64,000 bases of DNA, taken from assembly GCF_030463565.1 (NCBI RefSeq), contig NC_134646.1, positions 42,279,240 to 42,343,239 on the forward strand, in the 5' to 3' direction. A program made the translations under genes and the position numbers. Source of the DNA: Pelecanus crispus. Lineage: Eukaryota > Chordata > Aves > Pelecaniformes > Pelecanidae. Position 1 is the stretch's first letter, and each line of letters begins with the position of its first letter. The notes under the pieces are model-generated. The model saw only the letters and a program-made list of their open reading frames with translations. It made no database searches and had not been told where the DNA came from. Below, piece after piece: positions 25,400 through 37,100 of the stretch.

Positions 25400-27720
25400 T
25401 TGTCTTGTTTCCCTGTGGATTCGTATGGCATCAGCATGTAAACCTTTTTCTTACTCAATTTCTGACACAAATAAATAGTAGTTATTCATGTAAACATTTC
25501 CCTCACATTTTCTATCTTTTTAAAAGTACAAAATTCTGATAAAAGCCATATAGAAAGAACTTAGTTTAAAACTACTGGTTGGTGTAATCACAGCATGCTC
25601 TAACATGACATTATGATACCTTGATAGGATTACAGCAGAATCCAGACTATGCGTTGTCTTTGTGCCTAGAATAAGCAAGATTTTTAATTATCTCAGAGTG
25701 GTAGGTCGTGAAATCTGCATGTTCCCCCAAATTAAAGAAAACAGTCTTTCCTTATTTCAGGACAAAAAATAAGGTCAGAAGTAGTCTGAAGTGTAGCAGA
25801 AGCTAAAATGAGCGGTAACTTCTCCCATTAGAGGCTGGATACTATAAATTGCTAAGTGCTAGATGTTTTGCATAGTAGAGCTAGAGAGCCAAGTGATGCT
25901 CCTACAGCACAACGCTACATTGATATTTAACTTCAGTGGGAGCAGGGTTTCAAGGGACCTTGTTTTCATCTGAGCTGGACTTGCCTTTGACTTTATTGAA
26001 ACTACCCATTTTCATTTGATTTGTGCAACATAAGCTTAATCTGGTAAAAACCATTTTCACAATAACAGTGTGATTACGCATATAAACGTGAAGCATTCAG
26101 ACACGGTGCTACAAGAGCTGAACCAACTGAACTCTCCATGTGCATGTATGAGTGTACGTTTAAAGGACTTTTGTACAAATACAAATTGCTGCATATTGAA
26201 AATCAGAATTGACTTTTGCATGGACACAACCTAACAGAAGACTTGATCCAAAGGTAAATAAAGACCTCAAACTCTGAAAGCCAAAATGCAAGTTTCTGAA
26301 ACTTAGAATTAACTCCTTGTCTTGCAGAGTTACGTAGGAAAATTTTAAATTTTATTTGAAAGTCAGTTTCATTAAGTGTTTTAAACTATATTGGCTATTT
26401 TAGAGTGAAATACAAGATGATGTAACAGCAGGTCAACAGGAAATAGAGGTAAATGTAAGGCTGCGGTGAGAAACAGTAGATTAGTGTGTTCCCAAAGGAT
26501 AATAAACAATTCACCTCTTCCCTTTCCAGTATGGAAAAAAGGAAATTATAGAAGAATAAAGACTGGAAATACTTCCCTTACGCCACATACATATGCTATA
26601 AATATCTCTGTGTCTGTACACGCAAAGCCAAATTTTGCTAAAGGTCACATAAGATTTATATCAGCATCAATCAGGAGAAGCATTAGTATGGTAAATAAGT
26701 TTCAAATGTTTGACCATCAGCAGACAAGTACAATTAGCATACTGATCTCTCACTACTGTTGACGGCCTTTATCTTTCTTGCCAGTGATCAAGCTGCAAAA
26801 TATTTGCACAAAGTGGGAAACCCTCCAACAGCACAAACAGCACAACCTACATCTTTAGTTAGCAATAACGCCCAAAAGCCTAACTCAGTCCAATGCTGAG
26901 GATGCTTTTTCTCGTCTCTTGAGTTACCTCAAAGTTAGGTTGTCATCTATCCAAGTGCCTTTGGTCCTTGATACTTTCTTTTTAGGATTAAGAATGACCT
27001 TCAGTGGGGCAAGCCTGCTTAACTGCATATTCAAGTAGAACCTTAAAGCATGAAAATCACATTAAAACCTTTTGCAATCAGTGATTTCCATTGTGAGGTG
27101 AAATGCTGAAGCATTTATGTAGAATTTCCACTATGAGCTATTCAGAAACAGAAAACAAATATCGACTGAGAGTTTTTCCCTTATATATGACATGCATTTG
27201 CAAGAGACCATCACAATGTCTTTCCTTTAATGTGTACAAAATATTTAGCGCATTTCATCTAGAAATTATTAAAAAACCCACAGCGTGAACATATTTTGGG
27301 CAACCCTGAATCTTTTGTGTTTCTTAGGTGATCTGAAATACTTGTTTTCCCAAACCTGAAAGACATATACATTGTTTTTCTACAGGAGCAAAAAGCTATT
27401 AGGGTACCAACTGAATAATAATTAAAAAACAAAATAAAAAAATAGAAAACTTTTTAAAAAAATGTACAGTTGCAACTTATATTAGGAAACATTACTTCTT
27501 TTTTGTTACCTTCTTGCTGCCCCGGTTGCAATCCACTAGATCTTACCAAGTTAAGAGCTTGGATCTGCAAATAAATATAATTACAGCTGCTGAAATGCAT
27601 AAAAAAAGCATCACTAATTTCTTCAGCTGTTCAGATTCATGTCTACTCACCTACATGCAGGTTTGCCACACCATGCCTGAGAAGGGTTACATTGGTGGTT
27701 AGCAAAGCACAGCTTTGCAA
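25400..27720. other. AT-rich intergenic stretch, nothing recognised
   Basis: No exon, RNA gene or clear repeat is visible. The open frame at 26466-26762 has no recognisable composition or motif. A patch near 26.62-26.69 kb faintly resembles old amniote repeats but is too weak to call. Confidence 0.5.
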
Positions 27721-27723
27721 GCA

Positions 27724-27998
27724 AAGGGCTCAAGCTGTGCCAGGGGAGCTTTGGGTTGGAAATTAGGAAAAAATTCTTCACGGAAAGGGTAGTCAAGCAT
27801 TGGAACAGGCTGCCCAGAGAGGTGGTGGAGTCACCATCCCTGGAAGTGTTCAAAAAACGGGTAGATGTGGCACTTCGGGACATGGTTTAGCCTAGTCTAC
27901 CCTTGATTGGCTTAGAGTAGACTTGGTAGTGTAGGTTAATGGTTGGACTGGATGATCTTAAAGGTCTTTTCCAACCTAAACGATTCTAGGATTCTATG
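27724..27998 (+). mobile_element. CR1 LINE 3' fragment
   Basis: The sequence follows the end of CR1 in sense orientation: AGGGCTCAAGCTGTGCCAGG, GGTTGGAAATTAGG, TTCTTCACGGAAAGGGT, GGAACAGGCTGCCCAGAGAG and GGTCTTTTCCAACCTAAACG. It ends with the octamer-type tail ATTCTAGGATTCTATG. It covers the C-terminal end of the reverse-transcriptase frame and the 3' UTR, 5'-truncated as usual for the family. The coding part is decayed. Confidence 0.95.
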
Positions 27999-28334
27999 AA
28001 AGTGCATGCAAACCATTGGGTTCCCAAGGTGATACTTTTTTTACTGAAACTTCTCCCTAATGCTTTACTGCTTACTGAGTGTGCAGCACACTATGGATTT
28101 TACTTCAGACAGTGAAGGTCCAGCCTGCAATCGGGTGCGGACGCTGTGGGCTGCAGAGAAATTACCCAGGCTACGTTGGTGGTTGGTGGACCAAGAGTTG
28201 TGCTGAAGCTCATTAGCACTAACCACCACAACACCCAGCACTGAAGCTTATGCTGGCAGAGGGTAAGATAAGCAAGATGCAGCATAACCAGAAAAACTAG
28301 GACTCGGCCTCCAATTTCAGAGCTGTGGTGTTTT

Positions 28335-28530
28335 CTTCCCCGAAAGGGTGGTCAAGCCTTGGAACAGGCTGCCCAGGGAGGTGGCAGAGTGCCCATCCCT
28401 GGAGGTGTTTAAAAGGCATGCAGGTGTGGTGCTTAGGGACAGGTTTAGCAGGGGACTTGGCAGCGCTAGGTTAACGGCCAGGCTCGATGGTCTGACAGGT
28501 CTTTTCCAACCTAAACGATTCCGTGATTTT
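28335..28530 (+). mobile_element. CR1 LINE 3' fragment (second copy)
   Basis: Same order of CR1 words as the copy 340 bases to the left: AAAGGGTGGTCAAGCCTTGG, GGAACAGGCTGCCCAGGGAG, TCCCTGGAGGTGTTTAAAAG and TCTTTTCCAACCTAAACGAT. It is GC-richer and shorter, and its terminal octamers are degenerate (ATTCCGTGATTTTGTC). Orientation is the same, but the two differ enough to be separate insertions. It directly abuts a CpG-rich patch. Confidence 0.92.
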
Positions 28531-28559
28531 GTCAGATGCAGTGAGGCCACAGCCAAGCT

Positions 28560-28880
28560 TTCTCTCGCTTGCACAGCGCCAGCCGTTTGCCCCTTTCACA
28601 TTGCGTTTTAAGCACCGGCTTACATATCACAGCAGCGCTCGGTCACAGCAAGGACCTTCTCCCGGCCGGCCTACAACACCCAGCATGCCACGCCACACCG
28701 CCCCGCGGTGACGCAACACCGAGCACGTAGCATCACAATACGCCCAGCGCCCGTGCAGGGAGCCAGGTCGCCGGTGGAAGGCAGGGGTGCGGAGGAAAGG
28801 GGCCGATTGCTGCCCGCGATCCTCACCATGCTCCGGTAGCTCCTGCTCAACAACTCCCTGTAGCCCCACCATGGCCGCAG
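28560..28880 (+). promoter_or_regulatory. Orphan CpG island with promoter-like motifs
   Basis: About 300 bases packed with CpG sit in AT-rich intergenic DNA 2.1 kb from the TMEM192 stop and 8 kb from APELA coding sequence. A ZNF143/THAP11-type element CTACAACACCCAGCATGC lies at 28671-28688, and a GGTGACGCAAC ATF/CRE-like word lies at about 28708. On the plus strand the island ends at a Kozak-context start, CCACCATGG (ATG 28871-28873), followed at once by a donor-like GCAG before GTTAGA at 28881. On the minus strand an ATG at 28872-28870 opens 15 codons, then a donor GTGAGG after 28827. Island position relative to the start favours plus-strand transcription. No downstream exon is identified, so the transcript is hypothetical. 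Confidence 0.5.
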
Positions 28881-31015
28881 GTTAGAAAGTGAATGAACAA
28901 GGATGAAAAGTCATTTTTTTCAGAAGCTTGAAGATCCTAAGAAAGCGAGATACAGTGGGGGGTATCATAAATATATAAAAATGGGAGGGTAGATGTCGCA
29001 AGTCGTTAATCATTTGTGCACTTAAAGAGCTGTGAAGTACAAAGGGCAGGAGGTGTGCACATTCACACATGGCAACCTGCACTTCGCTTTCCAGCTGCCA
29101 TGTTCCATGGAAAGCAGTACTGCCAGTTAATCCAAGTTTTACCTTAAGGAGTCATGAAGGAGAGGAGGAAGCTATGAGCAGTGCCCTTAAAATACAGTAA
29201 AGTTGTTCTGCTACACTATGCAGCCTGTTCCTTCATGTTGGAGAGAAGCAGGAGTGGCAGAGAAAGGCTGAAGTGTGCTGGAGAAAACATTGCCCAGAAA
29301 AGAGAATAAAACTAAACTTAAAGCTTCAAAATGAGTGCAGAGCTATCCTTGCCATAACAGTTTTTGGCTTGTTTTAAGTGCCAAAACTGCTGTGAGAACT
29401 TCAGCATAACAGAAAGCCTGCACAGATCACCTGCTGGAACAGTCTTCACCAGCTGTACATGAGCTTAGAAATGACAGAATTCACACTTTTCCTTAGTTGC
29501 ATTTATTGTGCATGAGCTTCACAGTCACATTTTACTGCTTTTCATAGAAACTATATAAATTGATACATAGAATCACATCAAAACCTGAGTTCTAAAACCA
29601 GAAACATTTCTATTCTTCATATGTATACTATAAAATCCTGGCTGCATTTTCAAGAAACAACAGTTAAGGAGAACAGTTTAGTGTTTGATAGCAGCAACAC
29701 CTCCAGTATTTATTGTTTTCCTTTAAATGAGACATAACACCCATGTTTGTTGCACACTAAACAGTTACTTCTAAAGTTGTGCCCTAGGACCAAAGTAGGA
29801 TGGATTTTCTTTTGTTTTTATTCAACTGCAAGACCACTCCTCATGAGAGCCACCTTCCCAGTTTTGACTGGTGATTACCCTGTCTCCCCCACAGAGGTAT
29901 CAGCTTCTAAAATAAGTCTTGGTCTACACTGGTAGACAAAGTAGTACCCAGAACAGAATGGTTCTTTTACCAGCCTTCCCAATAAATCCATGAAATAGAA
30001 CCAAAAATTTGTTTCTCCAGCTTCTAGAAGACCTTTGTCTTCTGCTGCTTTTCACCTCCCCGCATAACACCATTTTAGCTTTTGAATCAAGATGCTGCCA
30101 TTTTTTGAAGAGTTAAAGAGCAAGGATGCCTGTAACTTATGCATCTTTAACAGGATCTTTGAACTCATTCAACACAAGTTAGTTACTAGGTCAATGAAAA
30201 AGCTTACTCTCAAGTATTTTTTTATTACATTAGTTCAGTCAGCAGAGTAGGAATCTTGTTGATTATTAGCTGACACAGGTTCCTAGTAACAGGAAAGTCA
30301 TCAGCCCTAGAGGTCCCTCTTACAGGTTTTAAAGCCAGAATTCTGAACAACTGCTCACATTGCTTACCCATGACATTGTTTGTACCACACACTTATGTGA
30401 TATTTGCCATTCTAGGGTGCCCACTGCTTTTTTTTTAATACTAAATTGTATGCCAAATTTCCCCACTGGCACAGGCAACAGTTTCATTCCTTTTCTTGAC
30501 AAAGGAGAAACGGAGACTGATCTAGAAAGCAGTATCTACTTTGTATAGGATTGTTGAAGTACACCACCTCTAACACCGGACGTAATGGGACTCAGTGACA
30601 GAGTACATCTAGTCTCCACTTTAGCACAAGAAACTTAAAAGATACCCTTTGCAAAGACAGATTTTTCTAGAGAAAAAAATTGTATTCTAGAAATATAAAG
30701 TACTTTGGTAGTTTGAAGCTTAAAGGTTACAGCAATACAAAATAACAACAACTGAACAAAGTTAAACCATTACCTCAGGTCCAACTTTAACCAATTATTA
30801 GGAATTAAAAATCCTTGAAGCTCCAGAACAGATGAAGAGAGCCAGAGCGTCCAGTTGTAATAGGTTTACAGTGTATGCAGAGCTCATTCTTCCAGCTTAA
30901 CTTCTATTTCAAAATGTGAAAGACGATTGAAGAAGAGTCATATGTACAAGTCAGTCTGGATATTGTATTGCCTTGTGTTCCCTCCAGAGCTCCAATAGCA
31001 GTTTTCTAAATGCTG
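28881..31015. other. TMEM192 3' UTR and downstream flank
   Basis: The right part of this stretch must hold the TMEM192 3' UTR, which is transcribed leftward from the stop at 31016. Its end is not certain. Minus-strand AATAAA signals (TTTATT on the plus strand) occur at 30221-30226, 29709-29714 and 29502-29507. The rest is AT-rich with no recognisable gene. Confidence 0.5.
30221..30226 (-). terminator. TMEM192: Candidate TMEM192 polyadenylation signal
   Basis: A minus-strand AATAAA lies about 790 bases downstream of the TMEM192 stop codon in a T-rich stretch. Further AATAAA copies at 29709 and 29502 are alternatives. Only transcript ends can decide. Confidence 0.3.
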
Positions 31016-31139
31016 TTAAGTTTTGATTTGCTGAGATGTTAGTGCCAATAGTCTCTTGCTGAGCAGTGCATTATGTCGCTGAAGATACTCTATTACATCT
31101 CCTTGCTTCTCAACTATCTCTTCTAAACTTGAATTTTCC
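31016..31139 (-). CDS. TMEM192: TMEM192 coding exon 6 and stop
   Basis: The acceptor TTATTTCAAG ends at 31140. The exon completes R231 and encodes [14 protein letters not shown], then [19 protein letters not shown] and the end SQQIKT, with TAA at 31016-31018. The middle is almost identical in pattern to the human tail. The last residues differ and lack the human cysteine. Confidence 0.95.
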
Positions 31140-34100
31140 CTTGAAATAACAAAAGTGAATATCGGTTTCAATAAGTGATAGCAGCTTTCTAACATATGAA
31201 GTGTCAGAGCTAATTAACAAGTATTTAAACAAGTTGCTTCCTTCGTTTTACTTTCATTGATCTCAACTAACTTATGAGGGAGGAGGCAATCTACAACACC
31301 TTTATGTTTAACCTCCATTTTGCATGAGAAGGCAGGAAGAGAAAGTTTGGCTAAACTTCACACCATGTATACATAATCCAGTTACATATTTCCCACTAGA
31401 CAGTTACAGAGAAGTAGTAGTATGAGGATTTTTACTGTTTAACAATCTTAAAGTTAGTAAGCCAGACAACATGCTTTTATAATAATTGTATAATAATTTT
31501 ATAATAATTGTACTAGGAAATCCATGGCACCTTTTCCAACTACATTAGGAAGCTTATTTTAAGCAGGCATAGTATTTTTATTCAGCTGGGGTGATCATAA
31601 GCTGTTTAAGACAGAAATTTCTTGATTAACCTGCAGTAGCATACATGATGTACTATTATATACAGTGATATCATCTGTCACAATACCATAACAGCATCAG
31701 CACCAAACAGTTGTGCTATTTCAGATCCACCTCATGTACAACTAACCTCTCACTTCAAATATCTCCAGCTTTCATACACCCTTCATTTTAACTAGGATAG
31801 TAACACTGCAACATTAAGTAAAGCCAAGTTAATTAAGAAAAATCTGTAAGAGTACAGAATTGTCAAATCTATAATTAGAAACTTTTAAAAATACAGCAAG
31901 AACAAGTACCAGTGCCTGAGCATATTCCAGTCTTCCCTTACACATTATTTCTTCCTAGCTGACATGGGAAATCTGCCCTCTTAGTACACATGAGAGCATC
32001 TTGGAGCTTAGAAAGTTGCTCCTCAGCCTTGCAGCATTTTGTGGAAGAACATTGCCCTTTTCATAGTTCTTAGAAAATGCTGAGGAGGATAGCTAGAGTT
32101 GAAAAAAGCTTAGGTCCAATTAAAAACCTACTGTAGTTAAGCTGGAAAAAAAATAAAGAGAACAAGTTTTGTAGACAGAAAGCTTGCAATCTTAACCAGT
32201 AAGCTGCATTACCAACTTAGAGGACCAGAAGAGGTCCATGATCAGTAGCTTAGGTTGTAGAGGTCATAATATTCAAAAAACATTCTTATAACCAGGGTCA
32301 ACTGAAGGGCTGACAGGATTCACTTTTCAATAGACCTTAACTCTCAAGGGAAAGAGAGTCATAGTTGTATAGAGCTGAATTAAAATAACTGTTTTGCAAT
32401 CAGTTCTCAGAGGAAGCTTGCAGTCTTTAATCAAAAATAATCAGAGTCTTTTCCTCAGCTGGTCATTGTTGCAGACTCATTCTCTGGGCATTTAAGAATT
32501 TCTCAGGGGAGAAGTTGAATGAGAAAGGAATGAAGTCCACCATGCATTCACCATGGTGTTTATATCAAGATGGAAGTCAGACATTGTATCAAAACTCAAG
32601 ACAACTCTAAATCCTTCCTGTATCCTGGACATCTACTTCCAAGTTCCACAAAAACATGTGCATGCTGCATTTGTGACACCAGGGGAAGTGCCAAAGTATT
32701 AGTCATCTCTGCACTTCAATTTTTTACTATGGCATACATACAGAAGCAAGTCACACTGTATTAGAAAATTTCTAAGTAAATTCTTGTATCAAAGTCCATG
32801 TTAGTTTTGATGATTGGTTTTTGTTAAGTCATACCAGACTTATTTCAGCAACTGGAAGATGTTCATGCAGTCAAAAGGTACACAAAGGACAAACAAGCAG
32901 TAAGTCTCAGTGCTTGTGAGGTGAATGTTGGATAGCTTCTGTCTCACTGAGAACTTCCTTACCTCTTAAGTGCCCCACCCACCTTTAAAATTCCTTCCCA
33001 AACTAGAAATATATTCCTAATCCCTTGCTAGAATCTCATGTCCAACTGCTGGCACAGAACAAAGCTGCAGAGTCTTCTTCAACTATCAACTGCCCACAAT
33101 GTATTTCCTTGCTTGAAACTGGCTGAAGAAGCTAGGCTTCTGTAGGCATACTTTAAGTAACAGTGTAAGACACTGGTATCTGTCCTCAAACTCCCATATA
33201 AAGTCAAGTAACACAGATTAAGCACAGTTATTTATAGCACATTAAAGATTCATGCAACCAGCCATAAATGGTCAAATAATTTCTGTCCTCATAACAAATT
33301 GCCGTTACTACGTAGAAAATACAAGATTGTGCTACTTGTCATCTGTGCATATAACAGCCTTAAGCATATAGTTTCCTTCAAAACTATTATTCCCACCTCT
33401 GCTTTGGTTGACAGATTTAAGATTATATATTTAAGATTATTATAAGTAATGCAATTACATTAGCTGGTGTTAGGTACCTATGTACCATGGCTGAACACAG
33501 CACAAGATTAATACAGAAAATCTTACCTGAATCCAATTTCTGAGGTAATATGACTAGGGTAGGCATACATCTTTTCTTCTTCAATTATGTCAGGTCTTGG
33601 CTTCGCACGATTGAAGTTGCTTATTTTCACTACAACAAAGTTTTATAAATTAGTTGGAAAGCAACCAAAAGAGAAAAGCATTATCACCAGGCTCCAAGGT
33701 AAAAATAAAAAATCTATAACAGATAAGATTGCCTTAGAAAAGATAAGGGAATCTGGGGATTGGGGAAGGAAGGAAAGAAAAAAAAAAAGCAGAATCTATC
33801 TCTGCTCATTTCTGGAATGGCTTTGATTATAAGTTAGTGGTGGGGTGGGGTGTGGTTTTTTTTTTTCTTGTTTGGTTAGGTTTTTTTCAGTCCTGCTGCT
33901 TAAAAGATCACAGTGAAGACCTGAATGGGGAAGCTTGAACATACTGCTTAACATCTGCAAAGTTTAGTCTGTCACTTAAGAGGGTGAAACCTTAGTTGCC
34001 TCTGAGAGGTTACTGAGATTCAGCCTCCAAATTCAGGCCATAAGTTAAGCAACATGCCATAAAAAAGTTGTAAAGAGTTTTGATACTAGTTTCTAGGTCA

Positions 34101-37100
34101 GAACTTCTAACTTAAGCCCTTTGATAAAGACTATTTTAACTAGACCACCTGCAGCAAAGCAGCAGCTTGTCTGCCTGCTCTCAAACTAGGGCAGACTTGC
34201 TACAGAAAGCCATTAAGTATTCAAACCAGAGTGGCTCTGTGATCAGCTTCACATTATGAACCTTGCAATGTTAGCAATCAAAACCAGAAGCCAGGCACCT
34301 GTGAATAAAGTTTAAGATTAAATTGAACAGGTATGGAATGGGGATGGGTGGGGGTGGGAGAAGCTGTAGGCACCCTCTGCATTATTTCTAGAAGGAAGCT
34401 GAAAATATTTGAAGCCATTCAATGTCAGATCCTGATTAAAGGAATGCACCAAGAGATCTGGACTATGCATTCTGGACTCTGCAGTTAGGGCTGCTTGTGA
34501 AGCAATACATGTAATGCCACTAAAAACATTACAGTCCATCTCCATCAGAAATCCACACTACTGCAGAGAAAGACTGTCCTTACAAGTCAGTAATATGATG
34601 GGGTTTATTACAGGCCACTCCGCTAAAACAATGCCAAGACCCTCCAGAGGTTAACTACAAGTTAGGCTCAAAGGTTAGTTATTTCTATGACGGTATTCCT
34701 CTACAAATAAAGCCACGAAGGAATGAATGTGGAATTCCCAACATGCATTGTTTGTGGGAATGTTAGTCTTTTATTCAAGTGATATTAGAAGTATGTAAGA
34801 AAGTCATTAAATACATATATTTAGTAAACCTTTTAAAGCTTGACTCCCTATCAATAACAAACTTACAACAGTAAGCTGGCATTTAGAGCTGTCTGTGTCA
34901 TACTTCATTCCATACACGTTTTCCTCACTTGAATTTAGGTATGTCAAGTCTGTTGTAGGTCAATCACAGCAATTCCTTGTAGACTTCTGAATCCCTGCCC
35001 CTGCATCCTACAGCTATATATACATACACTGCTGAATGGAGATTTTTAAGGCAGGCAGTAGTATTTCCCAGGGCATTGTGCACCATACAATTCATAAAAT
35101 AGCTCCAAAAAGCAAGAAGAAATATCTAGAATTAGTCAGGTATTCCATGCCACTGTTTTCATTTGTGAGGCAGTAATACTTAGATGAAAATAAGTCAGGT
35201 ACATGAACCTTATACAGATAAGCACTTATACCTCATTCTAGTAGTTAAGAAATAATTATTCTACAGTGGAGAAACAATGTATGAACTGGTGCTACCTTCC
35301 CTCCAAAATTTAGGAGTAATATACTAACACAACAAAGACGTTGATCATGAGTTGCTAGTATAAAGTGACCTTAATCTCCCCATTGTTGCTCAGCTACTGT
35401 TAAGATAGTATCAGCTAATGTAAGTGGTATCTGTTAAGTGCTTCCCTTGGAGTGGGGCACTCTAACCCTGAGCAGAGGACTGCCCTTAAAATTATCCTAC
35501 TAAAGAAGCTCATGCTTCCAGTCACATAGTCTGCTCTGTTTGAGAGAAAACAGTAATTATCTGAGTGTCACTATTGCTACAGATTCTCAAGCTATTTTCG
35601 CAACTGGCCAAATACATTTGTTTTGCTTCAGTAGAGCTTTAGATTGATGCTTAAAATGTTAAAGAACACCTCTACACCCAAGAGACAGACATGCAGGCAG
35701 TCTCTTAGCTTACCTCAATATGTACTGGGATGGAAAAACAAGAAAACAAGTTACACTGCCCACTGGAAAAGGCAACCTAGGGTGATGGGAGGTCTTCCCA
35801 ATTTTGAGGCAAGTGTTAAGTTACATAAAAATTAACCCTGGTTCTGCACACCAAGCTTTAGAGAATGAAGCTTAGACTGTTGTTTTAGGGCTTCTGAGGA
35901 AATAAAGTAGCTGTTTACCAAAAGACTGCCTTACTCCTTCCTAGCAATGCAGTTCTGTCCCTCCTTCACATTAGTTCCAGGACTCACTAGTCTCTTCAAG
36001 CCTCCATCAGCTGCAAAGCAAAACTTTGCTCCCCACAACTTCTAGTGTAAGTTGGCTAATGGATTTGGTCCAAACAGGAACTGGCACAGCACAAGCCAGG
36101 AAACAGGACCCTTTTGGTGAAAAATAAGCAGAAAAGTAGTCTGAGAGCTCCTGTGGAAGTTCAGGCTCAAACCTTACTACTGTGAAGGTCAACTTTCTTG
36201 CAGTTGCTTATGCTTTTCTGCCAGGGTAAGACACACACCATGTAGCTCTTTGAGCTCCAGGAGGCCTAAGGGTAAGAAATAACGTTTCACTGGAATTCCT
36301 GATGTTCTGTTAAAGTTTTGCAATTTATCTTTTATTTCCTGAGTTTCTCAGGAAAGTAAGTATGCATATGCAAAGAAGGATGATCTCTAGCATTCTTGGA
36401 ATAGTTCTCTGGGACTGCCATGCTTGTGTTCCCTCATCATTGCCTTTATTCCTCCAGAGGACAGTTAAGTCTACTTGAGCCATGTGGGTCCATTCAGGGG
36501 AAAGCCTGATAAGTCTAACAGCATTCAGGCCTCTGCACAGATGTAAGAGGAGTACATAGTTTAGAGCTGGGACCTTATTTCTTGGTGCATTTTGATTTCA
36601 CTGTTGTTGCAAGACAGCCAAGAATATATTTTATTTCCTAGATGACCAAGCTACTTGGTAGTATTTCTGTGTGTCATTACATTATTAATAACAAACCAAA
36701 GTTTTCTACTCCAAAAGAAAAGACATCCTAGATTAATTACTAATCTTGAAATCACAAAAAGTAGTCAGATTAACACAAATACTGTCCACCATAGACATAG
36801 TTCTTCCTTTATGTTTTGAGCTTCATGCAGTCCTGAAGGCAGGCAGCATTTCCACCATCCTTCCTCCTGTTTGATTAGAAGTCAGGAGCAAACTAAGTTT
36901 TGCCCATTGGTTTTGTTTTTTTTTTTTCCCCCTCCCAGGGAAACCAGTGCTACTGAGGCCACTTAGCTAAGGAGTCATCTCCTTGTTTGTAGCTGTAAAT
37001 AAGCCGAAAGCAGCATCTCAGGAGCAGGAGTATAAGCTATCTAACTCAAGAGCAGGAACTACATGTCATTTAAACAGACATGGACTTCACAGTAAACATC

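Noticed and set aside
26620-26690. Possible old amniote repeat (GCCAAATTTTGCT...).
   Set aside because: Similarity is short and could be chance in AT-rich sequence.
31275-31380. Possible MIR-like piece (CCATTTTGCATGAGAAGGCA and onward).
   Set aside because: Only a few scattered words agree; too diverged to call by eye.
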